DNA of 64,000 nt from Phialophora verrucosa (taxonomy: Eukaryota > Ascomycota > Eurotiomycetes > Chaetothyriales > Herpotrichiellaceae): assembly GCA_002099365.1 (NCBI GenBank), contig MSED01000001.1, positions 868,001 to 932,000 of the forward strand, read 5' to 3'. The notes beneath the pieces are model-generated. The model saw only the letters and a list, made by a program, of their open reading frames with translations. It did not search any database and was not told the DNA's origin. Of this stretch, positions 32,941 through 44,858 are shown piece by piece. The position numbers and the translations under genes were made by a program. Position 1 is the first letter of the stretch. Every line of letters begins with the position of its first letter.

Positions 32941-35918
32941 ATGGCGTATGAGCCTATGGGCCCGGGGTAAGTGATGACTGATAGAGAGATGTCCCCTTTT
33001 TACAATCGCGCTCGGTGGCTTGCATCGTTCCATCAGCACCCATCCAAGCGCCAAATCGTCGACGCCATTCTCACCCTAGTTTGATCCGATCATCTCCACA
33101 AATCTTCCAAAGCTAACGGTTACATTCCAGATGGAAAGAAGTGCCTCGGGATCTCAATGACCTTCCAAAGACTACTGTGTATCGATCTCCTCGCCGTGTA
33201 CGAGAGGCGCTTGAAGAACGGAACGAGCCCGTAATCGAATTGTCCGACGATGACGAGACCGACGGCGGCCAGCCTGCACAAGTCCTGCCTGCTCAGCAAG
33301 TTCGTACTGGAGTCAACAGAGAAATCATTGCAATCGACTCGGCCAGCGATGCTGATGGCTCGGATATGGATGTCGTCATCTTGCCTGGTCCCTTCACTCA
33401 CAAGCGATCGCGAGCAGATGGCAGCCCTCAGGACGGTTCTCCTCGTACAGCAGCTCGAAATAACAACAAACGCCGCGTCCCTCCAGAAAATCCACCCGAA
33501 TTGGTGGGCGCAGCTGCACTGCAGGACTTACAGCTCAGACGGAATGCATTGGCTGCCGAGTTGCAGCTCAGACGTGGCCCAACGCAACTCGGAAATGATG
33601 AGCTGACTCCCAACTCCCAACTCAGACTCGATGCACCGGCACCCAACTTACAATTTGGACGTGATGCTTTAGCTCCTGATTTGCAGCTCGGACATAGAGC
33701 ACGGGTTGCCAACTTGCAACCTATCGGTGATGCACTAGCTGCCGAACCACAATTCGGACGGGATGCACTGCAACTCAGACGCGATGCTCTGGGTCCCAAC
33801 TTACAAGCCCCACGCCCTGCCTGGCCTCCCACCGGTACTCCGCCTGACATACTCCTCACTCCCTCTGGCCCAAGTCATTCTACTCATCGCAAGTCAAAGT
33901 CTTCCAAGAAGAAAGAACCCGAGCAAGCACCCTACTACATTGATGGCCGACTTGAGGCTAAGATGTATCGAGGGCCTGGCTATGAACGTTTCCCCGTTGC
34001 CCTTGGCACCGTAGAAGGCCATCGGGAGCTGTGTGACAAGTGGGATAACGATCTTGCTACGAAGAGACAAAAGAGACTGGCGAAGCTACAACGAGAACAG
34101 AGATTGAGCTACACAGTCTATGACAGCGAATCAAGCTCCGATGACGAGTCCGCAGTCGAACACAACGCCGCATTTGAGAAACGCTGTCTTGACAGTGTGG
34201 TTGAGGTCTTTCCCGACATTGAACGCGCTTTCATTCAGAAGAGGATTCGAGATGAACCCCCAAACTCACAGGGCGCTGAAGATGACGAAGATCTCACTAT
34301 TCTGGGACCGCCATCTCTTGCTGAGAAAATCATCTCCGAAGTTCTTGAGATGCAATCTTATCCAAAAGAGCGCGCTTCAAACGCTGCCACCAGTGGAAAG
34401 GGCTCAGCCGTTGATGATACAGGGATCACTATTACATGGAACCGAGCGCTTCCGAAAGACGACATGTACATCAAAGACTCTACCATCCTGATCGCGAAAC
34501 ATTTCCCACACGTCCCGAGCCACTTTGTCGGCGCGATGGTGAAAGAGAAAAAGTCAATCTTCGATACTTTCCTCGCTATCCACGAGTTGGAAGACCAGTA
34601 CTACACGGTTGATCCGAAACCTTACGCACGTCGAAAGCAACCAAGAACCGACCTTGAGAGAAAGTATCTGTTGAAAGCCAGCGACCGCCGCATCCCAGAA
34701 GAGTACGCACATCGTGTGAACGAATTGCAAGCCGCGAAACAGCACGTCACGCGGGAAGCGATTAAAGATGCCGCGAAGAAGGCGAAGGAGGCAGCCGAGG
34801 CGTTGAATTTGGCCGAACATATTAAGTCTGGTGCCATTATGGAGTGTCAATGCTGCTACGACGCCCAGGTTCCTCTCAACCGCATTGTGCCTTGCACCGC
34901 CGATGTTCCGCATAGCTTCTGCTTTACGTGCGTAGAAGGTCTGGCCGATACACAAGTCGGTATGTTACAACATGAGATGCTTTGCATGGACGACAGTGGG
35001 TGTGATGCGAAGCTTTCCCATGAAGACATTGGCAGAGCAATCCCTATCACCACCTTCGATCGTTTGGAACTTAACCAACAGCAAGCTGAGATCATGGCCG
35101 CGAACATTGAAGGCCTCGAACAATGCCCTTGCTGCGAGTACAAAGCCATCTGCGGAGATATCAAGGAAGAGCCTGTCTTTTTCTGTCAGAATCCAGAGTG
35201 TTCTCGTGCCACCTGCAGACGATGCAAAAAGGACCACCACGCGCCCAAGACTTGTGAAGAAGCCAGTGTGGACAAGGTCTTGTCGGCACGACATCTGGTT
35301 GAAGAAGCCCGATCAGACGCGATCATACGGACATGTCAAAAATGCAGCGCGAGAATCCTCAAGGATTTTGGTTGCAACAAGATGTATTGCACGCGATGCG
35401 GCAGCAGCTTCTGTTACAACTGCAACGACGACATCACCGGCTTCCCTGGTGGTGCCTACAATCATTTCGGAAAGAGCTGCATCCTCTACGACAAGCCCGG
35501 TTATGATAGGCACGAAAAGGAGGCCCGCGAAGCTGAGAAGGAAGCAATCTCTAAAGCTAAAGCGATGGATGCCGATATAGATGAAAGCCAGTTGCGGATC
35601 ATTCATCCCGACGAAATCAAGCCACGCACTGCTGCCATGCAGAACCTCCTGGATCACCCTGCCGGTGGCGTCTTTATGCGCGACATCAACAATCGTGCTC
35701 TACGGATGAACAACCGTCAATTGGACCTGCAGAACATGCAGGCACGTCTGGAGGGGTTTGAGGCGCGGCGCCCAGATCGCGAGATTAGGCAGATTCTGGC
35801 GGAGGCACGTGCAATGACAGGCACGTTTGGCATGGACAATATCCCACCTCCCGAGGTCAGATTGCAGCAGCTTCGGCAGCTGCAAGACCTGCAGAGACGG
35901 GCGCAGCGACACCGTTGA
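32941..35918 (+). CDS. RBR-type E3 ubiquitin ligase, RNF216/TRIAD3-like
   Basis: Predicted ubiquitin ligase of 937 residues. A 26-base first exon (32941-32966, MAYEPMGPG) is joined by a 164-base intron to a long second exon (33131-35918). The tiny exon is supported by the ATG, the GTAAGT donor and phase. The N-terminal region (to about residue 370) is disordered, with an acidic ELSDDDETD patch and 11-residue repeats. RING1 starts at Cys581 (CQCCYDAQVPLNRIVPC...HSFCFTC). An IBR follows (CPCCEYKAICG...CRRCKKDHH). RING2 starts at Cys744 (CQKCSARILKDFGCNKMYC), with likely catalytic Cys757. A helical tail follows. Domain order and the long N terminus match RNF216-like ligases. Substrate unknown. 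Confidence 0.9.
33528..33806 (+). repeat. degenerate 33-base (11-residue) coding repeats in the RBR ligase
   Basis: About eight imperfect 11-residue units, consensus LQ-X-X-RDALAXX: LQLRRNALAAE, SQLRLDAPAPN, LQFGRDALAPD, LQLGHRARVAN, LQPIGDALAAE and LQLRRDALGPN are visible. They lie in the disordered N-terminal region at about residues 142-234. Confidence 0.85.
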
Positions 35919-36405
35919 GTGGTCGCGGCGCGCAATGGGCGCCAACAGCATGATCAAGTCGGGTGGACGCGGCGGCGACAAAGCGTCATGTTGTCGCCGT
36001 CGCGTCCTCCATCGACATTTGGCGGCTTGTTGGCCCCTTGCGTCTTTGTCGACGTCGCGGGCGCCAGCGTCATTGGCGACGTGTCCAATGACAGCATTTT
36101 GACGACCGTTGGGTGCCACGAACAAAGTGGCTTGGACACTTGGAGTTTTTGTGTACTTCAGATAGAACAGGAATAGCAATTGATTGTAGACGATCCGCTC
36201 CCTTCGCTCTGCTTGTCACATGGTTTCGTGATTTTTCGCGGTTGGACGCGATCCGTAGAATCTGGCTGTTGACGTCACTTGACAAGCCTCGAGGTCAATG
36301 TGATCTTCTCCTTGTTCATTGTTGAGACCACCACAAAGGCCGTCAATGGCCTGAGCTGCAGCCATCAGTACTCGACATCTGATGACTTGGACCTTCTAGC
36401 TCTTC
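35919..36405. other. intergenic between RBR ligase and HRQ1
   Basis: 487 bases between two genes on the plus strand; it should hold the HRQ1 promoter. Nothing else seen. Confidence 0.5.
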
Positions 36406-39400
36406 ATGCCGAAGTTGCAGGCTGCGACGGTGTCTCGAGTGCCCGTCAACCGGAAACGAAAGCGAGCACCCAACGACGATGAAGCGCAGTCCATCGACGC
36501 TGGCTCGGTTGCCACGATATCGACAACGACTACAGTACCAACGAAAGACTATGATGGGGGTGCCAGGCCCAGAACAACCAAGGCATCGTCGAAGCCAGCA
36601 AGGCTGCGGCGGAATTCCTCCTCAAACCTTGTTGAAACTGAGATCCCCTGGCCGGAGCACTTCAAGTACCTCTCCCAACTACACCGCGCCTTGAATCTGG
36701 TCTACACGTTCTGCTGCACCAGGAAGCACTTCGCGACGACATGGGACAACATCAAGGTCGCGGTAGAAAGACATATCAAGAGGCCGCTGGTTGAGGACGA
36801 TGTGGCGCAGGTGAAGGCCTTGATACCTCGAGCAATAAACTTCGCATACGTGGATGAAAAGCACCTGCTCGTCACGTTGATGGGTGAAGAAGACGGCGTC
36901 AAGGGTGGCAGGGCGGACCACTTTCGATCTCTCCAAGAGGACGAGAGCGGGCCAAAATCCGCGCCTGGAGAAGCCAAGGAGCTGCTTTTGTTCGAATTCA
37001 TCGATGGCGATCTGAAGAGACAGGTCGTCGACCCGAAGACAGGGCAGCCGACGAAAGCGACGAACAAGTTACGCAATGAAGATCTCAAGATGCCTGTGTT
37101 CAGCCAGAAGTCCATGCTTAGGCTCATCGAAAAGCGCGATGCCAAATTCACGTCCGCTGTCAATTTGTTCCTCAACCAGTGTGCCGAAGAGCAAAAGGAT
37201 GCGGTCGCGAAGATTATGGAGGTGAAACAACAATACCTTCCCTATCCCTCCATAAGTCGCCCCACGACCCCGGCTCCGCAAGCCGAAACCCTGCCCAAGG
37301 TGATCCCGAAAGACCGGAAGTCCATCTCAGAGATTGTGAAGGAAATCAGCGAGTTAGAGTGGTACACGCACCAAATCGTTCCAGATGGGCATCGCGTCTT
37401 TGATCCTCAACCCGCCATATACGGCGACCTGAACTTCTCAATGTCCCAGAACCTGGTCAACGCGCTGTACAACTGCAAGAACATCACCCAGCTCTATTCC
37501 CACCAAGCCGAAGCAATCAACAACCTGCACGATGGTCATCACGTTATCGTGTCCACTTCAACAAGCTCAGGCAAGTCGCTGATCTACCAGATTCCAATGC
37601 TTCACGAACTCGAAAAGGATCCTGAGAGTCGAGGCTTGTATATTTTTCCGACCAAGGCGCTGGCGCAGGATCAGAGGAGAAGCCTGAAAGAGTTGCTGAA
37701 GTACATTCCTGGCTTGGAACATACAGTAGTCGAAACATTCGATGGGGACACGCCGATGAGGGAACGCAATCAAATCCGGGACGAAGGTCGAATCATCTTC
37801 ACCAACCCCGACATGTTGCATATCACAATCCTGCCGCAGGAGAGTGGGTGGAGAACATTCCTTCAACACCTGAAGTACGTTGTTGTTGACGAACTGCACG
37901 TGTACAACGGCCTCTTCGGCGCCCACGTAGCATTCATCATGCGTCGCCTGAGACGAATATGTGCCGCAGTGGGAAACCGCAAGGTGAAATTCATCTCGTG
38001 TTCTGCCACAGTAGCGAACCCAGAAGAACACATGAAGACAATCTTCGGCGTGGACAGGGTCAAGCTGACGGATTTTGATGGTTCACCATCCGGTAGGAAG
38101 GAGTTCATCTGCTGGAATACACCGTTCAAAGACCCAGGTGACAGTTCCTCAGGTCGAGGTGACGCCTTTGCTGAGACCGCGCGGCTGATCTGTCAACTCA
38201 TATTACGCGGAGTCCGGACCATTGCATTCTGTCGGGTGCGGAAGCAGTGCGAAGTCCTGCTCGCAGCAGTCAAGGCTGAGTTCACGAACCTTGAGAGATC
38301 AGAATGTGTCGCACTGGTCATGGGTTATCGAGGCGGCTACTCAGCCCAAGATCGCCGGCGCATCGAATCAGAGATGTTCAGCGGAAAACTCATGGGCATC
38401 ATCGCCACCTCAGCTCTCGAACTGGGCGTGGACATTGGCTCTCTGGACGCCGTCGTCACAATGGGCTTTCCCTACACGATCGCCAACCTGCGACAACAAA
38501 GCGGTCGAGCAGGACGGCGAAATCGGGATTCGCTCTCGGTCCTTGTGGGCGACTGTTTCGCCGTGGATCAGTATTACATGCAAAACCCGGATGAGATCTT
38601 CACCAAACCCAACTGCGAATTGCAGGTCGACTTGACCAACGAACTTGTCGTGGAGGGGCACATCCAATGCGCCGCCTTCGAAATGCCCATCAAACCCGAC
38701 GAAGACGAGAAGTACCTGGGGAAGATGGTGATGGAAATATGCGCGGATCGACTCACGTACGACCCGATGGGGTTCTACCACTGCAATGCACGGTTTCGGC
38801 CTTTCCCGTCACGGTGCGTGGCAATAAGGGACACCGAAGAGGATCACTTTGCAGTCATCGACATTACGCACGGTCGAAACATCGTGCTCGAGGAAGTTGA
38901 AGCGTCGCGAGCTTTCTTCACGCTCTACGACGGCGGCATCTTCCTGCACCAGGGCCGAACATATATGGTCAAGGAATTCTCGCCCGAGCGTAAGATGGCA
39001 CGCGTGCAGCTCGTCAAAGTCGACTGGACAACACAGCAACGCGACTATACCGACGTCGACCCCATCGAGACGGAACAAGTCCGGCGCGTCTCCACCACGT
39101 CTCTCACAAAAGCATACTTCGGGCGCATCAAGGTGCATGCCGTGGTATTTGGGTTCTTCAAAGTCGATCAGAAGCGCCGCATCTTGGACGCTGTGGCGGT
39201 GGACAATCCGCCCATCATCATCCACTCAAAGGGCCTGTGGCTCGATGTGCCAAAAAACGCGCTCCAAATCCTCCAAAACAAGCGCTTGAATCTGGCAGCG
39301 GCTATCCATGCCGCGGAACACGCCGTCATGAGTCTCATGCCACAGTTCGTGGTCAGCATGCCCGGCGATGTGCGCACGGAGTGCAAGAACGCGCTGAAGG

Positions 39401-39846
39401 AGTTTGCCAAGAAGGAGACACAGCGCAAACGCCCCGCGAGACTGACGTTCTATGATGCGAAAGGCGGGCCCGCGGGGAGTGGGATCGCGGCCAAGGCATT
39501 CGAATTCGTCGATAGATTGCTGGAGAGGGCGGTCCGGCGGGTTTCGGCCTGTCACTGTCTGGATGGCTGCACCGAGTGTATTTGCGATGAGCGGTGTAAA
39601 GAGAAGAATATGGTCATGAGCAAAGCGGGGGCGGAGGTGATCCTGAAGAGCCTCCTCGGCTTGGAGATTGATGTCGATGCCTTGCCTGAGGGGGAGGAGG
39701 AGAGAGTTCCTGCCGGGGTTGAAACCGTTGTGTTCGCGACCGAGGTCATGGGACGGGACGGACGGAGGGTGGTTGAACGGGAGAGCGGATTCGTGAAGAA
39801 GGAGAAGAATGACGAAGATGCCATTGTCATCAAGGATGAAGAATGA
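36406..39846 (+). CDS. HRQ1: RecQ4-like DNA helicase Hrq1
   Basis: Single-exon frame of 1146 residues. It is a 3'-5' superfamily 2 DNA helicase of the Hrq1 group, which acts in interstrand-crosslink repair and telomere maintenance in the nucleus. The N-terminal part is basic (NRKRKRAP) and carries a conserved helical region. Walker A is TSSGKS with Gly389-Lys390-Ser391. The Walker B box is DELH (495-498) and the SAT motif appears as SCSATV. Motif VI reads QQSGRAGRR (697-705). The C-terminal DUF1998/MZB-like domain has a Cys cluster (Cys1049, 1051, 1055, 1058, 1060, 1064) and ends in KAGAEVILKSLLGLEIDVDALPEGEEE, characteristic of fungal Hrq1. The tail is acidic. All key residues are intact. 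Confidence 0.93.
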   Translation: MPKLQAATVSRVPVNRKRKRAPNDDEAQSIDAGSVATISTTTTVPTKDYDGGARPRTTKASSKPARLRRNSSSNLVETEIPWPEHFKYLSQLHRALNLVYTFCCTRKHFATTWDNIKVAVERHIKRPLVEDDVAQVKALIPRAINFAYVDEKHLLVTLMGEEDGVKGGRADHFRSLQEDESGPKSAPGEAKELLLFEFIDGDLKRQVVDPKTGQPTKATNKLRNEDLKMPVFSQKSMLRLIEKRDAKFTSAVNLFLNQCAEEQKDAVAKIMEVKQQYLPYPSISRPTTPAPQAETLPKVIPKDRKSISEIVKEISELEWYTHQIVPDGHRVFDPQPAIYGDLNFSMSQNLVNALYNCKNITQLYSHQAEAINNLHDGHHVIVSTSTSSGKSLIYQIPMLHELEKDPESRGLYIFPTKALAQDQRRSLKELLKYIPGLEHTVVETFDGDTPMRERNQIRDEGRIIFTNPDMLHITILPQESGWRTFLQHLKYVVVDELHVYNGLFGAHVAFIMRRLRRICAAVGNRKVKFISCSATVANPEEHMKTIFGVDRVKLTDFDGSPSGRKEFICWNTPFKDPGDSSSGRGDAFAETARLICQLILRGVRTIAFCRVRKQCEVLLAAVKAEFTNLERSECVALVMGYRGGYSAQDRRRIESEMFSGKLMGIIATSALELGVDIGSLDAVVTMGFPYTIANLRQQSGRAGRRNRDSLSVLVGDCFAVDQYYMQNPDEIFTKPNCELQVDLTNELVVEGHIQCAAFEMPIKPDEDEKYLGKMVMEICADRLTYDPMGFYHCNARFRPFPSRCVAIRDTEEDHFAVIDITHGRNIVLEEVEASRAFFTLYDGGIFLHQGRTYMVKEFSPERKMARVQLVKVDWTTQQRDYTDVDPIETEQVRRVSTTSLTKAYFGRIKVHAVVFGFFKVDQKRRILDAVAVDNPPIIIHSKGLWLDVPKNALQILQNKRLNLAAAIHAAEHAVMSLMPQFVVSMPGDVRTECKNALKEFAKKETQRKRPARLTFYDAKGGPAGSGIAAKAFEFVDRLLERAVRRVSACHCLDGCTECICDERCKEKNMVMSKAGAEVILKSLLGLEIDVDALPEGEEERVPAGVETVVFATEVMGRDGRRVVERESGFVKKEKNDEDAIVIKDEE

Positions 39847-40021
39847 TTAACGAAGCACGGCCGAGGTTCTTTCATAGGCATGAACCTATATCTGGGATGA
39901 ATACCCACACGGCCGAGTACCGGAGGTCAACGAATTCATCCGTGCACAGTCTATCTGTCTATCGTTGACGTGTGGATCTTCTATCTTCTCGTTTCCCTGG
40001 TGTCAATCCCCATCACCAACA

Positions 40022-41371
40022 CTACCTCGCTCCCCCCTCTAACGCCCTCGTAGCATGCTTGACAAATGCCTCAGCCTCCCTTCTCACACTCTCCACATTC
40101 ACGCCGCCACTCCCATACGCCCTCGCGATGGCGGCTTGAACCTCCTCATCGCCCAACACACTCTCGTCGCCCTCCATCGCCACCACGGTCCGCCAGTACT
40201 CATCATCCGCGGCCTTCAAGCCGGGATTCCGCACCACAGCATTCCTGGCAATACTGTAGGCGCGGAGATTGGTCCCCGCCATCTGCAACGCCAGGGTCGC
40301 TTGCGTGAGCGTCTCCTCGGTCCTCCGCCTGCTGAGTTCGGGATCGGCATCCGCCGCCGCCGCATTCGAGGTCGCCAGCGTGGGGAACAGATAGAAGCGA
40401 CGCGTCGCGCACGCGTACATCAGAAACGCGACGACGGCGTCAAACGCCACGAGCGCCAGGTACCGGATCGAGGAGCCGATCCAGAATAGCCCCGCTGGGG
40501 CGGTCGTGCTTGGCGCAACCGTGGGCGCGTACGTGGCCGTGAGGAAGACGTCCAGGGCGGCGAGGACAAGGGCCGAGACCATGGCGCTGTGCCGCCACGT
40601 GCTGGCTTCGTAGCCGGAGACGGTCTCCGAGGTGGCGAGCCCGAGGACGAGAATGTGGAACAGGTGCGGAAGAAGGTTGTTCGTGGGCAGGTGGTACAGG
40701 AGATACGACAGCTGGTCGTCCGGGTGGCAGAATTGGCAGCCCAGCAGCGTCGAGGGGCCGAAGCGGAGGTACAGTTGGCGGAGACTAATCATATCGTTTC
40801 AATCATCAAGCATCAAACATCAAACATCAACCATCAAGCAGGGACACATCCACGGTTCATGTGTGCGTGCGTGGTAGAAAAAGCCATACGAGAAAGTAAG
40901 TGCCAGAAGGAGACAGACGGAACTTACGCCGGCGACGTCAGCTTGGACCGAAGCGTCTCGTCCACATCGATGAGCCGCCCGCCGTCCCTGAGCAGCGCTA
41001 GCCTCTCGAATAGCACGTCCGTCGCGACACCCAGCCTGCTCTGCGTGATGACGAAGACGTTATGCTCGCTGAGATCGCCCCTCAGGTTCGGCCACGAGGC
41101 GTAGAGAAACGTGCATATTGATCCGAAGAGGGCGTTCAGGCCGCGACTGGTCTTGTGGTCGAGAGGACGGGGAGGGGGTCGTGTCCGGTACGCGACTTTG
41201 AGTGCCCGGTAGTAGTTGAGCGCTCGGGGGAGGATGAATGTGAAGAGAAGCGGCCAGAATGGTTTTATGCTTTTTTCAAGGGGGTCGTTTGTTAATTACC
41301 TTGTGTTTTTGCTGATGCCGCGCCGAAGGGTAGGAGGGGGTGGGGGGTGCGTACCTGCTCCAGAGTGTCAT
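40022..41371 (-). CDS. conserved fungal membrane protein of unknown function
   Basis: I infer three exons: 41355-41371 (17 bases, MTLWS and part of the next Ser), 40928-41269 and 40022-40784. Together they give 373 residues in frame. The protein begins MTLWSSIKPFWPLLFTFILPRALNYYRALK, a membrane helix with a basic edge. It continues through an ALNALFGSICTFLYASWPN helix, the conserved block LRQLYLRFGPSTLLGCQFCHPDD, YLLYHLPTNNLLPHLFHILVLGLATS and two further helices. The tail is alanine-rich and cytosolic. I recall the same block order in many Pezizomycotina proteins annotated only as hypothetical membrane proteins. The second intron (40785-40927) contains a short TTGATG-type repeat. Cell location and function are unknown. 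Confidence 0.8.
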
Positions 41372-42058
41372 GGCTTTGAAGAGATCAAGGTCGAGAGTGT
41401 TACATGTTAGATCAGGGGTCGTTCTTCTGAAGATTCTGATCTTCTTGTCTCAGCATTGGTGGTTGGGTCTCGGGTCAAGTTGGGCGATGGCATTCCTGAG
41501 ACAGGGCCTCGCGCTTCTGCATCATTTAGGATATCCTATGGACGGAGCTGGAAAATTGATTTTCCAGGTCGCAAGGCTGAAACGATCTTCACCTAGGCAC
41601 CTAGGTACTTTGTGGAGCGTGTACAGCCTGGCCTGCGTTGTAGGGAGGGCTCGAGGTACGATGTACGCGAAGTGGTTCTTACAGCAGCGTGGGAGCAGGG
41701 CACGAGAGAGTCCATCTCTGTTCACGGGTACAACATCATGGCATCGGAATCAGGTCAGTTCAAATTCTCGCTGCAAACCTGATGTCCGCCCTGGAGGGAC
41801 CGCGCAATGGGAGCTAGTATGGACGGCGGATCAGATCCTCAATCAAAGATGAAATTGAAACGGCCGTAAGGCCATCAAGATGAGTGGTCTGGCGACCAAA
41901 GGTTCGAAATGTAGCCGACTCTAGTATTGACCGCTGTTCGCCTGCATGCGCCTCGCACAAAACTCCTCGCTAAGCCGCGTCAGATTCGTTCCCAGTGCGC
42001 CCACGGTACAGTAGGAGGGAGACTATTATGCTTCTCGAGCTGCTGTGAGAGTGTCGGC
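41372..42058. other. intergenic, no gene seen
   Basis: Spacer between the start of the membrane protein gene and the 3' end of the SERF-like gene. Frames present are unsupported. Confidence 0.5.
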
Positions 42059-42450
42059 TCATTTCTTCTTCGTGTCTGCTCCTTCTCCCTTCTTGGCTTC
42101 GGCTATCACGCAGTCAGAACTACGTTTGTCGTTCTCGACCTAGACGTGCGTAGTAACCCACCTTTCGCCTGCTTTTCTCGCATGATCGCTGCTTGTTGTT
42201 CTTTCGTCCGTTGAAACTCGGTGCCAGATTGTGTGTTCTTCTTTTTCTGTCGCGGAACAAGAGTCAGTCTCGCGCTTGCACGTCGTCAAACCATGTTGTC
42301 AAGCCCTCAGAGCCTCGGATCGTTTGCTGCCCGGAGAGACCAAGGGAAACCAGAGGACTTTTTGTTTGTGACGAGGCAAATTCTTACCTGCCCAGCTTGC
42401 TCTTTAAGATTCTTCTCACGAGCCTTATCTCTCTGATTACCCCGAGTCAT
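42059..42450 (-). CDS. SERF/4F5 family small basic protein
   Basis: A small gene of 63 codons that no single long frame reveals. Exons: 42388-42450, 42162-42246 and 42059-42102, with GT-AG introns of 141 and 59 bases that close the frame. The start MTRGNQRDKAREKNLKEQ is the hallmark of the 4F5/SERF family, followed by a Lys/Glu/Gln-rich helix (FQRTKEQQAAIMREKQAKAEAKKG) and a Lys-rich end. Family members are small, highly charged nuclear and cytosolic proteins that bind RNA and modify protein aggregation. Length is typical. The residue order at both splice junctions fits the family without a gap. Confidence 0.9.
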
Positions 42451-43500
42451 GGTGGCGGCGAGGGCTGGTAAGACGGCTTCTTAAGGTTCTATGTGTGACG
42501 ACGACTAGATTGCAGGTTATCAGTCAAGTGCGAGTGGTGGTGAGAGAGAAGTAGGGAAACACACGGTGGTCAAAGGGCGAGCGCAGTCTCCTCGGCAAAA
42601 AGAAATCGCGCGTCCGATGGAAATCCTCCCGCGTCAGATTCGGGAGCAACCTCATCTCACCTCGTTTGCTTGTCAGCTCCATCCCTAATTAACTGAACAT
42701 CATTATGATGGCGCTCAAGTGTCCCGTCGGTCACTCCACGAAGAGCACGACATTCTCTTGGTGTGCGCGAGGCTGCGGCAATTGCGAAATGGACTCGGCG
42801 TCAAGAGCCAAATAAGGCAGCAGGCTTCAAGCGCGTTTCAGATTCTGCCGACCCTTCAACGTCGTTGAACCACAGCCACTCCTTCCTCGCGCCTCTGTCA
42901 AGCCTGAGAAAGCATCAAGTCTGCCGTAGCTGTACAATCTTGACCGGATTGGGCATCGACGGGCTCGATTTGCCTTGATATCGCCACGGGCGAGACCAGT
43001 TTCCTGTCTGAAACTGATTGCACAGGCTTTTCAGACAGTACACCCATCCGACCAATGGACACGTCTGGCTCGTTGGAGTACACAATGGGTTTACTACAGC
43101 TTCATCTCGTGCTCGCGCGCCTATTGCAACCGTCATTCTGAGACGCAGAAATGACGAGACGACGCTTGACTCCAGGCTCGATAAGAGTCATTGAAGAATT
43201 GTTCATTTTCCCCGTTCCCTCCCCCAGCTTCTTGTCACTTCTGCTTGCTGCAGTTTTCCTATGTCGAGTCGAACGACATTGATGCTCCGGCGACTCAATA
43301 GCCTTTTCTAATCCTATTGTTCTATTCATGAGATACCCAGCTACTAAATTGATCTTCACAAATATCACCTTCTCAGCAAACTGTACAGTCCTTCTTAACC
43401 TCTCAGACGCTCAAGATACCCCAGCGACAGATTCCGGCTCCTCAACATTCAGACGATAATCTTCTCTTTCTCCCATCGTTCAATCTGTCCACACAGCAAC
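42451..43500. promoter_or_regulatory. divergent region between SERF-like and DUF7598-like genes
   Basis: About 1 kb separating two start codons. The part before 43500 is CT-rich and likely untranslated leader. No further gene seen. Confidence 0.45.
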
Positions 43501-44415
43501 ATGCTCTTCTTCCCCAAGAAATTAGCCGGCGCTGGCTACGTCGTGCTCAACATCATCCGAGTCATGAACATAATTGCCCTTCTCACGGTGGTTGCGGCGA
43601 GTTCAGTCATGCTGGTCAAGACTTTCATTGTATCAAAATTTTTCTTCTTTGATGCCTGTGAGCACATCATCCGAGCCATAATGAGCGGTGAGTCTTCGAA
43701 ACGGCCTTGAGAATTGGGGGTCTGTGCTGATTCTCATTCAGGGTTTCTCATCCTTACCGAGTTGTCCCTCTTCAAGTCCTACATCTCCAAAAACTGGCCT
43801 CTTTTCAGCCCTCGATCTAGCTTCATCATGCTTGGAGTTGCCATGATCTTCCTCGGAAACAGCGTCCTTGGGAATCTCAACAAACAGGCAACAAGCCAGG
43901 AGAGCATTGGCCTGCCATTCTGGCGCCTGGTAATTGCTTCAGGGATCATCGTCTTTGTGATGGGTTTCATCAACCTCTTTGCGGTAAGTGATTCCAGCCC
44001 CCTATCCTTGAATACTATTGTCTGACTGTTGGCGCAGAGCTTTATCTTCCGAGACACCAAAGCCCATCTCACAGCCCGACAAGTCAGATCCCATGGTGCC
44101 GTTGCATCCCACAAAGCCGATGTGGAAGCTTTCACACCGAAACCTCCCAGCCGCAAAAGTCACTACCGGTCCTTCTTCCTCGGCAGCAAGCGTGATTCGC
44201 TTCCTTCATATTCCCGCAAGAATGCCGTCATGGCTGAGACGCCAAAAATGCACCTCGCTATCTCAAGCCCTTTCCCTCAGACAGCGCAGAGCCCTGGCGC
44301 TTCAAGTTCGAAGTACAGCGGGAGTCCCAAAAGCGAACGATATGCCATGAGTCCTGAACTCAGCAGACCGGATCTAGCACATCATCCCGCAGTCACACAC
44401 GGTCAGGCCTTTTAG
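43501..44415 (+). CDS. DUF7598-like four-helix membrane protein
   Basis: Three exons: 43501-43687, 43742-43983 and 44038-44415; 268 residues in frame. The N terminus MLFFPKKLAGAGYVVLNIIRVMNIIALLTVVAASSVMLVKTF is a first helix pair strongly conserved in this fungal family. It is followed by FFFFDACEHIIRAIMS, then helices in SSFIMLGVAMIFLGNSVLGNL and LPFWRLVIASGIIVFVMGFINLFAS. The C-terminal 125 residues are cytosolic, Ser/Pro/Lys-rich and probably phosphorylated. The topology is four helices and a long tail. Function unknown. The DUF number is from memory and could be wrong; the membrane-protein family itself is sure. Confidence 0.82.
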
Positions 44416-44858
44416 GGGAGGACATGATCTGAAGGAGTCGAGGGCGGAAGTGTGCTTGTGAAACATCGAACATATGCAAGACGAGGTTGATGATCTTCGC
44501 TTCAATACGAGGATCTACACGGCATTTTGACTCAGATATCCATGATTAGCGTTGATGAGCGGCTTACGGAGGCCAAAACTAACATCAGAGCCTCGCATTG
44601 ATTTTGCTACCGTTGCTCACGCAGATACCCAGCAAAAGCCATATTAATCCATTATGAGATACGAAACACAAGACAGATGCAAGATGTAATACCGGTGCAA
44701 GGACTTCTTGCAACTGCGCAACCAGGTCCATAGGCTATGACCTCCCGATCAGCCCCGCAGTGCTTCTTGCTATCCTCACCTCCACCGGACACTCCTGCGG
44801 CCAGGAGAGGGCGTGGCAAGCATGGGCCGAAATTCAAAAGTTCCACTGCTTCGTCGGA

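Noticed and set aside
33141..33143. GTG codon as start of the RBR ligase
   Set aside because: An ATG at 32941 with a GTAAGT donor joins in frame to the exon at 33131, giving a normal fungal start.
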